DNA of 64,000 nucleotides from positions 310,001-374,000 of the forward strand of contig NZ_FOIB01000009.1 in NCBI RefSeq assembly GCF_900111765.1. The letters are read 5' to 3'. Positions 55,206 through 64,000 of this stretch are shown piece after piece. The DNA is from Myxococcus fulvus (GTDB lineage Bacteria > Myxococcota > Myxococcia > Myxococcales > Myxococcaceae). Each line of letters opens with the position of its first letter. Position 1 is the stretch's first letter. The notes beneath the pieces are model-generated. The model saw only the letters and a program-made list of their open reading frames with translations. It had not been told where the DNA came from and ran no database searches. Both the position numbers and the translations under genes were made by a program.

Positions 55206-56176
55206 GTCCCCTCCTGAAACAGGTCGTCCAGTTCCTGCCGTGCCTCGGGTGAGGTGAAGGTGCTCACCGCCGCGCGCACGTGCTCGCGGCCCTCGGGCAC
55301 GCCCAGCCTCCAGAGGCCGTCCGCCGCGTCCAACCGGTCCTCTTCCTGGGCGTTCACGTCCCGCAGCAGCGCGAGCAGCCAGGGCAGGGCCCGCTCGTCA
55401 CCCAGGCGTCCCAGGCCGCGCGCGGCGGCGCCGCGGCAGGAGTCCTTCGGCTCATCGAGGATGGCTTTGAGTCGCTCCAGCGCGCCGGGTGCCTTCACCT
55501 CGCCGAGCAGCTCCACCGCGAGCGCGCGGTCCTGACTCCACTTCTTGCGCGTGCGCTGGAGCAGGTGCGCCGCGCCGTCGGCGTCACCCAGTCGGGCGAG
55601 GACTCCCGCGGCCTGCGTCTTGTCGAAGGCGGGAAGCAGCCAGCGGCCGAACAGGCGCTTCACCGCGGGCAGCGCGCGAGCGTCCTCGAGCTCAGCCAGG
55701 GCGCCCAGGGCACGGAAGCGGAGCAGGTCCGCGTCCAGCGCGTCGATGAGCACCTCGAGCCCCGCGGGGTGCTTGAGGGCGGCGATGCCTCTCGCGGCCT
55801 CGAAGCGCACCTCCGGGACGGAGTCCTCCAGCATGCCCGCGAGCGCACCGCGCAGCTCGGGACGGGCCATGTCCGCCAGTCGGCCCGTGGCCTCCAGGCG
55901 CACCAGCGACTCCTCATCGCGAAGCCGCGAGATGAGCAGCGCGATCGCCTCTTCTTGAGGCAGCACCACGGTGGCCAGCGCGATGCCCGAGCGCTTCACC
56001 TCGGGCTGCGCGTCCGACAGCATCCTCGGCACCACCTCCGTGAACTCGGGCGCGCGCGAGGGCACCTCCGCCGCGAGGTGATGGAGTTGCTCGGCCGCCT
56101 CCGCGCGAAACGCGGGGCGCTTCTCGTTCTCGAGTGCCAGCAAGGCCCGGTCCCGCTCCGCACGCCAATCCGTCAC
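55202..56176 (-). CDS. HEAT-repeat protein
   Basis: 324 residues made of roughly eight HEAT-type helical pairs, for example EESLVRLEATGRLADMARPE and SVPEVRFEAARGIAALKHPA, without a signal peptide or catalytic motif. HEAT arrays bind partner proteins. It is coupled to tatD by a 4-base ATGA overlap and follows metG on the same strand by about 90 bases. Role unknown. Confidence 0.85.
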   Translation of the reverse strand: MTDWRAERDRALLALENEKRPAFRAEAAEQLHHLAAEVPSRAPEFTEVVPRMLSDAQPEVKRSGIALATVVLPQEEAIALLISRLRDEESLVRLEATGRLADMARPELRGALAGMLEDSVPEVRFEAARGIAALKHPAGLEVLIDALDADLLRFRALGALAELEDARALPAVKRLFGRWLLPAFDKTQAAGVLARLGDADGAAHLLQRTRKKWSQDRALAVELLGEVKAPGALERLKAILDEPKDSCRGAAARGLGRLGDERALPWLLALLRDVNAQEEDRLDAADGLWRLGVPEGREHVRAAVSTFTSPEARQELDDLFQEGT

Positions 56177-56267
56177 GTCCCATCACCTCGCTTGCCCGAC
56201 AGCGTCCGCTTCGAGCACCTCGAGCGAACAGGGGCAGGGGGTTCTCACCCTGCCCCGTCCGCGCCGA

Positions 56268-58388
56268 CTACTTCACGTCGCTGCCGGGCGGGACGTTGCC
56301 CGGATCCAACAGGGACAGGTCCTTGCCGCCCGGGCCCGCCGTCAGGAGCATGCCGCGCGACGAGATGCCCTTGAGGCTGCGGGGCTTCAGGTTCGCCACC
56401 ACCACGACGTTGCGCCCCACCAGCGTCTCCGGAGCGAACGCCTCGGCGATGCCCGAGACGATGGTGCGCGGCCCCGTCGCCTCACCCACGTCGACCGTGA
56501 GCTTCAGCAGCTTGTCCGCCTTCGGAACCTTCTCCGCCGCGAGCACCTTGCCCGACTTCAGCACCACCTTGGCGAAGTCCGCGTAGTCGATTTCAGCGGA
56601 CGCCTCCCCGGCTCCCGCGCCCTCCGAGGCCTGCGTGACGGGAGCGGCCTCGGCCGGCTTCTTCTCGGCCTTCTTCTCCTTGCCACCCTCGGCCTTCTTC
56701 ACCTCGGCGGCAGGAGCCGGCGCGCCACCCGCGGGCAGCGAGAGGATGGCGTTGACGCGCTCCTCCTCCAGGCGGGGCAACAGCGGCTCCGGCGTGCCGA
56801 TGGGACGGCTGCGGTCCAGCAGCGGATACTTCGCCCCCTCCAGCGCCTGGAACGTGAGCGGCGGCGCGCCCAGCTGCGCGAACAGCTTCTCGGACAACCT
56901 CGGCGTCACCGGCGCCAGCAGCGCGCCCAGCAGGTACACGACGTCCGCCGCGTCGGAGAGGTCCGCGCGCGCCGCCTCCGCGTCCTTCTTCACCAGCGCC
57001 CACGGCGCCTGCGCCTGCACGAACGCGTTCGCCGCCGACGCGATGTCCGTGATGACGCGGATGGCGTTGCGGTACTCGAGCTTCTCGAACGCCTCGCGCA
57101 CCTCGCCGACCCGGGCCAGCACCGACTCCACCAGCGCACGTCCAGGACCCTCGGCCCGGCCCGGCGCCAGCTTCCCGCCCAGCGGCCCGGCCAGGAGCGA
57201 CAACGCACGGTTGGCCAGGTTGCCCACGTTGTTGACCAGCTCCCCGTTCACCCGCAGACGGAAGTCCTTGAGGTTGAGGTCCAGGTCCTCCACGCCCGCG
57301 CCCAGGTTGGCCGCGTAGAAGTAGCGCAGGTAGCTGGGGTCCAGCTGGGCCAGGTAGTCGCGCGCGGAGACGAAGTTGCCGCGCGTCTTCGACATCTTCT
57401 CGCCGTTGAGCGTCAGGTGCCCGTGGACCTTGATCTCACTCGGCACATGCAGGCCCGCCACGTCCAGCACCGCGGGCCAGAACAGCGCGTGGAAGTAGAC
57501 GATGTCCTTGCCGATGAAGTGGACGATGCGCGCGCCGCTGTCCTTGCTCCAGTAATCCAGCGCGCTCTGCGCCTTGCCCGTCTCCTTCGCCCACTTCTCC
57601 GTCGTGGCGATGTAGCCGATGGGCGCGTCCAGCCAGACGTAGAAGTACTTGTCCGTCTCGCCGGGAATGGCGAACCCGAAGTAGGGACCGTCGCGGCTGA
57701 TGTCCCAGTCCGCGAGCCCCTTCTCGAAGAAGCCCTGCAGCTGCGTCGCGAGCCCCGGGTGGAGGAAGCCCGGCTTGCGCAGGAGCGCCTGGAGGAAGTC
57801 CGCGTGCCGCGACAGCTTGAAGAACAGGTGCGCCGAAGACTTGCGCACCGGCGGCGTGCCACACAGCGAGCAGTGCGGGTCGATGAGGTCCGTGGGGCTG
57901 TACGCCTTGCCACACTTCTCACAGACGTCACCGTACTGGTCCGGCGACTTGCAGTTGGGACAGGTGCCCTTGATGAAGCGGTCCGGCAGGAACCGGCGGT
58001 CCTTCTCGCAGTACGCCTGTTCGACGTCCTTGCGCTCGATGTCCCCCTTCTCCTTCAGCCGCCCGTAGATGAGCTCCGCGTAGTGGCGGTTCTCCGGCGA
58101 GTTGGTGGAGTGGAAGTAGTCGAAGCGCACGTCCAGGTCGTGGAAGTCCTTCTGGTGCTCGTCCTGGAAGCGGGCGATGAACTCCTCGGGCTTGAGCCCG
58201 TGCTTCGCCGCGTTGAGCTCGATGGGCGTGCCGTGCGTGTCGTCCGCGCAGAAGTAGACGACGTCCTTGCCGCATGAGCGGAGGAAGCGCACGTAGATAT
58301 CGGTCTGGATGTACTCGACGGCGTGCCCGAGATGGATGGGGCCGTTCGCGTACGGAAGCGCACTGGTGACGAGGATTCTCTCCGCCAT
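56268..58388 (-). CDS. metG: Methionyl-tRNA synthetase
   Basis: 706 residues. The class I signature HLGH appears near residue 20 (GPIHLGHAVEYIQ), a zinc knuckle with CPNC and CEKC at about 145-165 and a further CSLC, then KMSK near 335 (NGEKMSKTRGNF). The C-terminal 110 residues form a tRNA-binding EMAP-II-like domain (KVVLKSGKVLAAEKVPKADK) joined by an Ala/Lys-rich linker. Charges tRNA-Met. AGGAG is 7 bases before the ATG. Length is normal for the form with the tRNA-binding tail. Confidence 0.97.
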   Translation of the reverse strand: MAERILVTSALPYANGPIHLGHAVEYIQTDIYVRFLRSCGKDVVYFCADDTHGTPIELNAAKHGLKPEEFIARFQDEHQKDFHDLDVRFDYFHSTNSPENRHYAELIYGRLKEKGDIERKDVEQAYCEKDRRFLPDRFIKGTCPNCKSPDQYGDVCEKCGKAYSPTDLIDPHCSLCGTPPVRKSSAHLFFKLSRHADFLQALLRKPGFLHPGLATQLQGFFEKGLADWDISRDGPYFGFAIPGETDKYFYVWLDAPIGYIATTEKWAKETGKAQSALDYWSKDSGARIVHFIGKDIVYFHALFWPAVLDVAGLHVPSEIKVHGHLTLNGEKMSKTRGNFVSARDYLAQLDPSYLRYFYAANLGAGVEDLDLNLKDFRLRVNGELVNNVGNLANRALSLLAGPLGGKLAPGRAEGPGRALVESVLARVGEVREAFEKLEYRNAIRVITDIASAANAFVQAQAPWALVKKDAEAARADLSDAADVVYLLGALLAPVTPRLSEKLFAQLGAPPLTFQALEGAKYPLLDRSRPIGTPEPLLPRLEEERVNAILSLPAGGAPAPAAEVKKAEGGKEKKAEKKPAEAAPVTQASEGAGAGEASAEIDYADFAKVVLKSGKVLAAEKVPKADKLLKLTVDVGEATGPRTIVSGIAEAFAPETLVGRNVVVVANLKPRSLKGISSRGMLLTAGPGGKDLSLLDPGNVPPGSDVK

Positions 58389-58502
58389 GGACTCTCCTGG
58401 GGGCGGCGGACATTAGCCGCTCGGGGGGCCGAGGTCATCGACGGCGTGGGGCCGCGCGCACGAATGCACGACGGAGCCGGGGATGTTATCGACCGGATAC
58501 GA

Positions 58503-59312
58503 ATGTGCACCATCGTCATCCTTCGTCAGGTCCACCCCGAATGGCCGCTGGTGCTCGCGGCCAACCGGGACGAGTTCTACGCACGTCCCACGACGGGCCC
58601 CCAGGTCCTGCTCGAGTCCCCTCGCGCCGTGGGGGGCCGGGACGTGGAGCGCGGCGGGACGTGGATGGGAGTGACTAACGAGGGCCTCTTCGTGGGCCTG
58701 ACCAACCAGCGCGGCGGACAGGGGAAGGGCCCGGCCCCCCGCTCGAGGGGAGAGGTGGTCCTCCAGGCGCTGCGGGCCGCCAGCGTGGAGGGCATCGAGC
58801 GCTACCTGGACACGCTGTCCGGCGAGGACTTCCTCCCCTTCAACCTCCTCTACGGCGACGCCCGGACGCTGCGGGTCGCCTACGCCAGGACCGGCCAGGC
58901 CGAGCTGCGGCGCGAGGACGTCCCTCCGGGCATCCACGTGCTCCCCAATGACGTGCTCGACAGCCCGGAGCTCCCCAAGGTGGCGCGCGCCCGGGTGCTC
59001 GCCCAAGCGCTGCCACACGAGCCCTGGCCAAGGTTCGAAGCCGGCCTCAAGCACCTGCTCGGGGACGACCTGCTGCCCCCGGAGAGCGGGACGCCGCTCC
59101 CCGCTCCCGGTGAGTCGCTGCCCCCGGACTTCCTGCGACGCCTGCAGGCGCTCTGCATCCATACGCCCGCCTACGGCACGCGCTGGTCCTCCATCGTCGC
59201 CCTGGCTCCAGGACGCGTGGGGCATTACCTGGTGTCGCAATCCGCGCCGTGCGAGGGCCCGTGGGAGGACATCACGGCGATGCTCGATGCCCCCCCTCCC
59301 ACGACGCGCTGA
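58503..59312 (+). CDS. NRDE (TANGO2-like) family protein
   Basis: 269 residues. The N-terminus MCTIVILRQVHPEWPL and ANRDEFYARP gives the NRDE motif; the N-terminal Cys (Cys2 after Met) is the likely nucleophile of this Ntn-hydrolase-like family. GGTWMGVTNEGLFVGLTNQR follows as expected. TANGO2/NRDE proteins are linked to haem or acyl handling, but the enzyme reaction is not settled. Divergent from metG; overlaps the convergent cupin gene by 41 bases. Confidence 0.88.
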   Translation: MCTIVILRQVHPEWPLVLAANRDEFYARPTTGPQVLLESPRAVGGRDVERGGTWMGVTNEGLFVGLTNQRGGQGKGPAPRSRGEVVLQALRAASVEGIERYLDTLSGEDFLPFNLLYGDARTLRVAYARTGQAELRREDVPPGIHVLPNDVLDSPELPKVARARVLAQALPHEPWPRFEAGLKHLLGDDLLPPESGTPLPAPGESLPPDFLRRLQALCIHTPAYGTRWSSIVALAPGRVGHYLVSQSAPCEGPWEDITAMLDAPPPTTR

Positions 59313-59823
59313 GCCCACCGCGCCCCTCGCGCAGGCGCGCCAGCAACCGTGAGAGCAGCGGCCACAGGTGCGCTCCCGGCTCGGCGCCGAGCCCCCGCAG
59401 CGCGCGGTGCAGCGCCACGAAGTCCCGCGCCACGTCCGGGTCGTCGAGCACCGCGCCCCCTCCGGGAAAGAGGTCATCGACGAACGGCGGGTCCTCCTCC
59501 TCCCAGGAAGGGCGCGACGGCGGCCTGAGCAAGGCCACCGGCACGAGCATCCCGCACAGCACCCCGGGTCGACCGCTCTCGGCGTGCAGTGCGTGGACCT
59601 CGCCTGGAGGAATCACGACGAGGCTTCCGGGCGGCGCCATCAGCCGGACCCCTCCACAGCACACCTGCTGGACATGCCCCGCATCCAGCGTGAGCTGGAG
59701 GTCGTCATGGACATGCAGGGCCTGCGTGGTGGCGCGGCCACTCACCCGATACAGAACCAGTCCCGGGTATGTGCCGGGTCGCCAGACCTGCGCCGTCGCA
59801 TGCCCGTCCCACTCCGTCACCAT
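59272..59823 (-). CDS. Cupin protein resembling the AraC ligand domain, no HTH
   Basis: 183 residues. The N-terminal 95 residues are an AraC-type cupin (RVSGRATTQALHVHDDLQL, then PPGSLVVIPPGEVHAL, the His-containing cupin motifs). AraC regulators continue with a two-HTH domain; here a short helical end (VALHRALRGLGAEPG) follows instead, and no HTH is found in any frame. It may be a cut-down regulator or a stand-alone cupin. GGGGAG is 7 bases before the ATG. Confidence 0.7.
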   Translation of the reverse strand: MVTEWDGHATAQVWRPGTYPGLVLYRVSGRATTQALHVHDDLQLTLDAGHVQQVCCGGVRLMAPPGSLVVIPPGEVHALHAESGRPGVLCGMLVPVALLRPPSRPSWEEEDPPFVDDLFPGGGAVLDDPDVARDFVALHRALRGLGAEPGAHLWPLLSRLLARLREGRGGLSASWEGGHRASP

Positions 59824-59924
59824 CTCCCGCTCCCCGCGTCGATGTACGGGAAGCTAGACGCCGATGTGGGTTCGAGACATCCAGCCCCCGGGACACGGGC
59901 CGTGTCGTCGAGCCGGCACTCGCC

Positions 59925-60386
59925 TCAGGCCGGACTGGCGGGCGCGGGCTCGCCCACGAGGACGCGTGCCCGGCCGTCCATGGAGAGCTTCACCTCCTCG
60001 ACAGTGCCGAAGCCGGACGCGCGCGCCAGCTCCGCCAGGTGACGCATCCACGGGTTGTAGGGCATCCCGTTGTCCGAGCAGCACGGCACCACGGCGAACG
60101 GCAGCCGATGTCTCGCCGCGTACTCGATGATGACGCGCGTGGCGCCGTCAGGGTGCATGCCCACCACCAGCTCCGCCTCGCACGGCTCCTCCAGCGTGAA
60201 GATGCGCTGGGCGTACGCCACCGGCAGGTGCTTGTGCCGCAAGTCGAAGGTGGTGACGGCGCGGCCCCGCCGCGTCAAAGCCTCGTTGAGGCGCCCCTGC
60301 CCTCCCGCCACGTCGAAGACGCGAGGGGCCACGAAGCGCGACACGATGAAGTCCGCGAAGAGGTCGAAGCGACGCTTGTCCGCCAT
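59925..60386 (-). CDS. Small Rossmann methyltransferase-like protein
   Basis: 153 residues. APRVFDVAGGQGRLNEAL is an SAM-binding motif I and TTFDLRHKH the acidic loop after strand 2. AVVPCCSDNGMPYNPWMRHL resembles the later motif in class I methyltransferases that act on small molecules or nucleic acid. It lacks the C-terminal third of a typical domain. Lies 62 bases downstream of holA on the same strand. Substrate unknown. Confidence 0.72.
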   Translation of the reverse strand: MADKRRFDLFADFIVSRFVAPRVFDVAGGQGRLNEALTRRGRAVTTFDLRHKHLPVAYAQRIFTLEEPCEAELVVGMHPDGATRVIIEYAARHRLPFAVVPCCSDNGMPYNPWMRHLAELARASGFGTVEEVKLSMDGRARVLVGEPAPASPA

Positions 60387-60448
60387 ACGCGGCCTCCTCT
60401 ACCCGAGCCGGACTCCGAGTGCACGTCCCAGTGTGCCCGCCCGCTCGC

Positions 60449-61765
60449 TCAGGCGCCGAGGCACACCGTGGCCAGGAGCCGCTCGATGACCAGCCGCCCG
60501 TTGCCCGAGGACTTCAGCGCCAGGTCCGCCTCCGCGCACGCCACCAGCGCGCCCAGCAGCTCCTTGCGCTCGTAGCCCGCGGCCGCCTTCATGCTGAAGG
60601 TGAGCGCCCACGCGTTGGGCATCTTGCGCTTGGTGCCCTTCAGCTCCGCCTCCAGCTTGGGGAACACCCGGGCCTCCACGTCCTTCGCGGTGCGCGGCGG
60701 CGTGCCTCCCGCGTAGCGCGTCAGCCACTCGTGGCTCTCCAGCAGCGTGCGGACGATGGAGGCCACCGCGCCCAACAGCTGCAGCGCGTGCGTGCCCTGC
60801 CCCATCGCGTCCTCCGCGTAGGACAGCGCGCCACGGAAGTCGCGCTTCTGGAGCGCCTCCGACAGCTCGAAGAACTCCTCCTCGCGCGCGTGGTGCACCA
60901 GCATCACCACGTCGGAGCGCTCGATGGCGGGGCCCTCCGAGTACGTGGCGAGCTTCTCCAGCTCCGACTGCAACAGGCGGATGTTGCCGCCCACGCGCTC
61001 CTTGAGCTCCTCCAGCGCGCCGGGGCCCAGCTTCTTCTTGAAGGGCGCCAGGAACTCCTTGGCGATGTCGGAGAGGTCCAGGTCCTTGTGGCGCGCGGCC
61101 ACCTTGCGCTCGACGACGTGGCCCTTGTCCTGCGCCAGCTTCACCAGCGGGTTCTTCGCGTCCACCTCCGTGGCCGCCATCACCAGCGCGTGCCCCGCCG
61201 GAGCGCCCTTCTGGAGGAGCTCGATGAGCGCGGAGGCGTCACCCTCGGGGGCGCTGATGCGCTCCTCCTTGCAGAAGGCCGCGGCCTCCTTCAGGAACGC
61301 CACGTCCGCCTCGGCGAGGTCGACGTTCAGCTCCTCCTTCCACTGCTCCACCGACGGCGCCCTGGCCGCGGAAGGGTCCAACTGGTCCACGCCCCAGCCC
61401 GCGCGCGCCGCCAGCGCCAGCAGCCGCCGCGCGCCCTCCTTGCGCTTGCCCGCCTTCCACGCCTCGCGAGCCTTGGCCAGCGGATCTCCCCGCCCCTTCT
61501 TCGGCGCGAGGAACTCCGGATCCCTCACCACCACGACCTTGCGGCCGGGGAACAGCGGCATGGTGGCCAGCTCCTGCGCCACCTCGCGCGGGCTGCCCGC
61601 GTCCAGCGTGACGAGGTTGAGCCCCACCGCCGCGTCGGGCACCAGCACCTTGACCAGCTCGTCGGCGCCCTTGCGGACCAGGAACTCCTCGCCCCACAGC
61701 AGGTACAGGGGCGAAAGCTTCCCGGCCTTCACGCCCGCCAGCACGTCATCCAGCTCCGAGCTCAT
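60449..61765 (-). CDS. holA: DNA polymerase III subunit delta
   Basis: 438 residues from the ATG at 61765. The N-terminus (LSPLYLLWGEEFLVRKGADE) is the HolA start, and later blocks (DLSDIAKEFLAPFKKKLG, NIRLLQSELEKLATY, DVVMLVHHAREEEFFELSEA) fit domains II and III. E. coli HolA is 343 residues; the extra 90 or so lie around residues 90-190, rich in Lys, Arg and Ala. HolA opens the beta clamp in the clamp loader. Coupled to holB by an ATGA overlap. Confidence 0.92.
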   Translation of the reverse strand: MSSELDDVLAGVKAGKLSPLYLLWGEEFLVRKGADELVKVLVPDAAVGLNLVTLDAGSPREVAQELATMPLFPGRKVVVVRDPEFLAPKKGRGDPLAKAREAWKAGKRKEGARRLLALAARAGWGVDQLDPSAARAPSVEQWKEELNVDLAEADVAFLKEAAAFCKEERISAPEGDASALIELLQKGAPAGHALVMAATEVDAKNPLVKLAQDKGHVVERKVAARHKDLDLSDIAKEFLAPFKKKLGPGALEELKERVGGNIRLLQSELEKLATYSEGPAIERSDVVMLVHHAREEEFFELSEALQKRDFRGALSYAEDAMGQGTHALQLLGAVASIVRTLLESHEWLTRYAGGTPPRTAKDVEARVFPKLEAELKGTKRKMPNAWALTFSMKAAAGYERKELLGALVACAEADLALKSSGNGRLVIERLLATVCLGA

Positions 61766-62796
61766 CGGGACGTCTCCGTGAACAGGTCGATGAGCATCCG
61801 CTCCAGCTGCAGCCGGGGCGCGCCGTTGCGGGCCACCGCCGCGCGCGCGCCGTCGAGCAACGCATGGCGACGGTGCAGCCACGCATCGGACAGCCGCGCG
61901 CCCACGTCCACCGCCAGCTGGCGCAGGTCGCGGTTCGCCAGCGCGTCCTCGCGGCCCGCCTTGGCCAGGGCCACGTCGCGCGTCCAGAGCGTCAACAGCT
62001 CCAGCGTCGCCTCCGCGTCCTCGCGCGAGCCGCCGTGCTCGTCCGCGAAGCGCAACAGCCCCACCGCGTTGTCGCCGCGCAGGTTCTCGAAGGCCGTCAC
62101 CACGTCCTTGCGGCGGGCCAGCGCCTCCACGTCCAGCGACAGCGCGCGGCCCAGGCTGCCTCCGGCCATGATGGCCGCCAGCTGCGCGGTGTCCGCGTCC
62201 AGCTTGCGCTCGGTGCGCACGCGCTCGGCGACCAGCTCCACCGGCAGCGGGCCGAAGTGCACCTTGCTGCACCGGCTGCGGATGGTGGGCAGCAGCTTGT
62301 CCATGGCGCTGGCCACCAGCACCAGCGTGGTGTCCGCGGGCGGCTCCTCCAGCGTCTTGAGGAACGCGTTCTGCGCCTGCACGTTCATCGCCTGCGCGGA
62401 GACGAGGATGGCCACCTTGCGGCGCGACTCCAGGCCGCGCAGGGCCAGCCGCTCCTGCAGCTGCCGGATCTGCTCCACGCGCAGGTCGCGGCTCGGCGTG
62501 CCCGTGAAGTCCGAGCGCCCCGCGAGGCCTCGCGACACGCGCTCGTCGTCCGGCATCACCCACGTGACGTCCGGGTGGAGGCCGCGCGCCACGCGCGTGC
62601 AGCTGGCGCAGGTGCCGCAGCCCACATTCGGCTGCTCGGGGCAGGTGAGCGCCTGGGCCAGGCCCACGGCCGCTCGCTCCTTGCCCACGCCCTCCGGCCC
62701 CGCGAAGAGATACGCGTGGTGCACCGCGCCGGAGCGAAGTGCCGCCTGAAGTGAATCAATCGCGCGGGGCTGTCCCAGCACCGATGCGAGGGTCAT
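61762..62796 (-). CDS. holB: DNA polymerase III subunit delta prime
   Basis: 344 residues. AYLFAGPEGVGKERAA is a Walker A region typical of HolB/DnaX; four Cys (CPEQ, GCGTCASC) form the zinc site; NAFLKTLEEPPADT and RSRCSKVHFG give the sensor and SRC motifs. Length matches E. coli HolB (334). Delta prime is a structural AAA+ member of the clamp loader. Its stop overlaps the holA start, so the two subunits are made together. Confidence 0.95.
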   Translation of the reverse strand: MTLASVLGQPRAIDSLQAALRSGAVHHAYLFAGPEGVGKERAAVGLAQALTCPEQPNVGCGTCASCTRVARGLHPDVTWVMPDDERVSRGLAGRSDFTGTPSRDLRVEQIRQLQERLALRGLESRRKVAILVSAQAMNVQAQNAFLKTLEEPPADTTLVLVASAMDKLLPTIRSRCSKVHFGPLPVELVAERVRTERKLDADTAQLAAIMAGGSLGRALSLDVEALARRKDVVTAFENLRGDNAVGLLRFADEHGGSREDAEATLELLTLWTRDVALAKAGREDALANRDLRQLAVDVGARLSDAWLHRRHALLDGARAAVARNGAPRLQLERMLIDLFTETSR

Positions 62797-62878
62797 GGCG
62801 CGTGTATCCCCGCTTGCGCGCCACGCGTCAACCGCTGCCTTGACCCTCCCTGTACGCGCAGGAGAGAGTCAGGGGGCC

Positions 62879-64000
62879 TTGCTGCCTTTCCTCCAGAGCA
62901 ATCTGTCCCTGGCCGTCGGCGCGATATTGGCGCTGGTGCTGCTGGGAACCCGGGCCTCCAGCCAGGACGCGGACCTGAAGCGGGACCTCACCGGGGCCCT
63001 GCGGCTGATGGTGATGTTCCTCATCCTGCGCGTGGGCGCCTGGGCGCTGCCCGCCACCACGCCGCCCGGGCCGATGAAGGCGCTGCAGGTCGCCTGGATG
63101 CTGACGTTCGCCTTCGGCGTCATCCGCGCGGGCGTGGGCTTCGGCCTGAAGCTGGCGAGGCTGCGCTCCACGTCGGTGGCGACGCCCAAGATTCTCCGCA
63201 ACGTCATCGACTTCCTGCTCTACACGCTCGCCGCGGTCCCCATCCTCCAGACGCAGCTGGACCTGGACCTGACGGGCCTGGTCGCCACGTCCGCGGTGCT
63301 GTCGGTGGTCATCGGTCTGGCGCTCCAGGAGACGCTGGGCAACCTCTTCGCGGGCCTGTCCTTGCAATTGGACAAGCCCTTCGAGGTCGGCGACTTCGTG
63401 CGCATCGGCGAGCACGTGGGGCGCGTGGCGCAGGTCAACTGGCGCTCCATCCGCATCATGACGTTCCGCCGCGAGCTGGTGACGCTGCCCAACTCCATGG
63501 TGGCCAAGGAGCAGCTCAAGACGTTCAACCAGGACCGCGAGCCGGTGGGCGTGGACACGCAGGTGCGCGCCTCGTACGACACCCCGCCCAACGTGATGAA
63601 GGCGGCCCTGCTGGACGTCGCGCGGGAGATTCCACAGGTGCTCGTGGACCCCGCGCCCATCGCCCGCACGCTCGCGTTCGACGAGCAGTCGGTGCGCTAC
63701 ATGCTGCGCTTCTTCGTGAACGACTTCTCGCTCGCGGACGCGCTCATCGCGGAGGTGCACACGCGGCTGTGGTACCGGCTGCGCAGGGATGGCGTCGAGC
63801 CGCCCGTGCCCCACCGCGTGGTGCGCATGCGCGAGGACGCGGCCCGGCCGGAGCTCCCCGCGCACACGGTGCTGCGCCTCTTGCGCGCGGTGGACCTGTT
63901 CGAGCCCCTGAAGGACGCGGACCTGGAGCGGCTGGGCCAGGAGGTCCACGTGCGCCGCTTCGGCCGCGACGAGCACATCATCCAGGAGGGTGACGACGGC
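62879..64000 (+). CDS. MscS-family mechanosensitive channel with cyclic-nucleotide-binding-like end (3' truncated by window)
   Basis: 374 codons are visible without a stop before the window edge. The first 190 residues have four or five hydrophobic helices (LSLAVGAILALVLLG and others), then the MscS core VVIGLALQETLGNLFAGLSL and LDKPFEVGDFVRIG. The beta domain follows (VNWRSIRIMTFRRELVTLPN). The last 60 residues begin LRAVDLFEPLKDADLERLGQ, the usual start of a cyclic-nucleotide-binding domain. The TTG at 62879 is one choice; a TTG at 62840 is also in frame. A gated ion channel of the inner membrane, possibly nucleotide regulated. Confidence 0.85.
   Translation, partial: MLPFLQSNLSLAVGAILALVLLGTRASSQDADLKRDLTGALRLMVMFLILRVGAWALPATTPPGPMKALQVAWMLTFAFGVIRAGVGFGLKLARLRSTSVATPKILRNVIDFLLYTLAAVPILQTQLDLDLTGLVATSAVLSVVIGLALQETLGNLFAGLSLQLDKPFEVGDFVRIGEHVGRVAQVNWRSIRIMTFRRELVTLPNSMVAKEQLKTFNQDREPVGVDTQVRASYDTPPNVMKAALLDVAREIPQVLVDPAPIARTLAFDEQSVRYMLRFFVNDFSLADALIAEVHTRLWYRLRRDGVEPPVPHRVVRMREDAARPELPAHTVLRLLRAVDLFEPLKDADLERLGQEVHVRRFGRDEHIIQEGDDG

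Noticed and set aside
59272-59823. Full AraC-family regulator
   Set aside because: The cupin part fits, but no HTH is found downstream in any frame.

Overview
The window is high-GC DNA that looks like a myxobacterial chromosome (Myxococcota, Myxococcus/Corallococcus type). The support is a DUF2381 protein beside Ser/Thr kinases, a MYXO-CTERM-like tail on a cell-wall amidase, an Imm11-type immunity gene with a lipoprotein toxin, an FHA-like sigma-54 activator, and several Hanks-type kinases. Genus is inferred from family content only.

Region by region. 1-6879: the end of an aryl-polyene-like fatty-acid/polyketide operon (MMPL transporter, halogenase-like flavoprotein, DUF3261 lipoprotein, ketosynthase, hotdog dehydratase, ketoreductase, second ketosynthase, small secreted protein), with mostly overlapping genes. 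6982-12040: a membrane Ser/Thr kinase, a DUF429 protein, a lipoprotein, a TetR regulator and two membrane proteins. 12041-16182: the most interesting part. A sigma-54 activator with two C-terminal HTH units lies between an unrecognised beta-rich protein and three small tandem paralogues. Three sigma-54-type promoter elements can be read by eye in this stretch. The paralogues share GWxLNG and GTLNVGTG motifs and are chained by ATGA stop/start overlaps. 16172-24602: a kinase-TPR protein, a frameshifted secreted repeat protein, a serine hydrolase, small exported or unknown proteins, and about 0.9 kb with no convincing gene. 24603-30325: a large surface lipoprotein facing a DUF1592/DUF1552 pair.

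30326-39368 is an accessory region. It holds broken secreted genes, a pseudokinase, an active-looking kinase with a lipoprotein-like tail, a DUF2381 protein, an S41 peptidase, an IS66 transposase remnant, and a lipoprotein nuclease toxin with its Imm11 immunity gene. 39512-43283 is a core operon, gap-pgk-tpiA-secG, followed by tRNA-Leu(GAG) and a terminator.

43387-64000 is mostly housekeeping: an N-acetylmuramoyl-L-alanine amidase, a long diacylglycerol kinase, an FAD dehydrogenase, an RlmI-like methyltransferase, a YhaM-like OB/HD nuclease, a multi-domain HD-GYP-like signalling protein, TatD, a HEAT-repeat protein, metG, an NRDE protein, a cupin, a small methyltransferase-like protein, holA and holB, and an MscS channel running off the right edge. 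Motifs, overlaps and frames were read from the sequence. Functions follow from family knowledge, and the regulatory links are inference.
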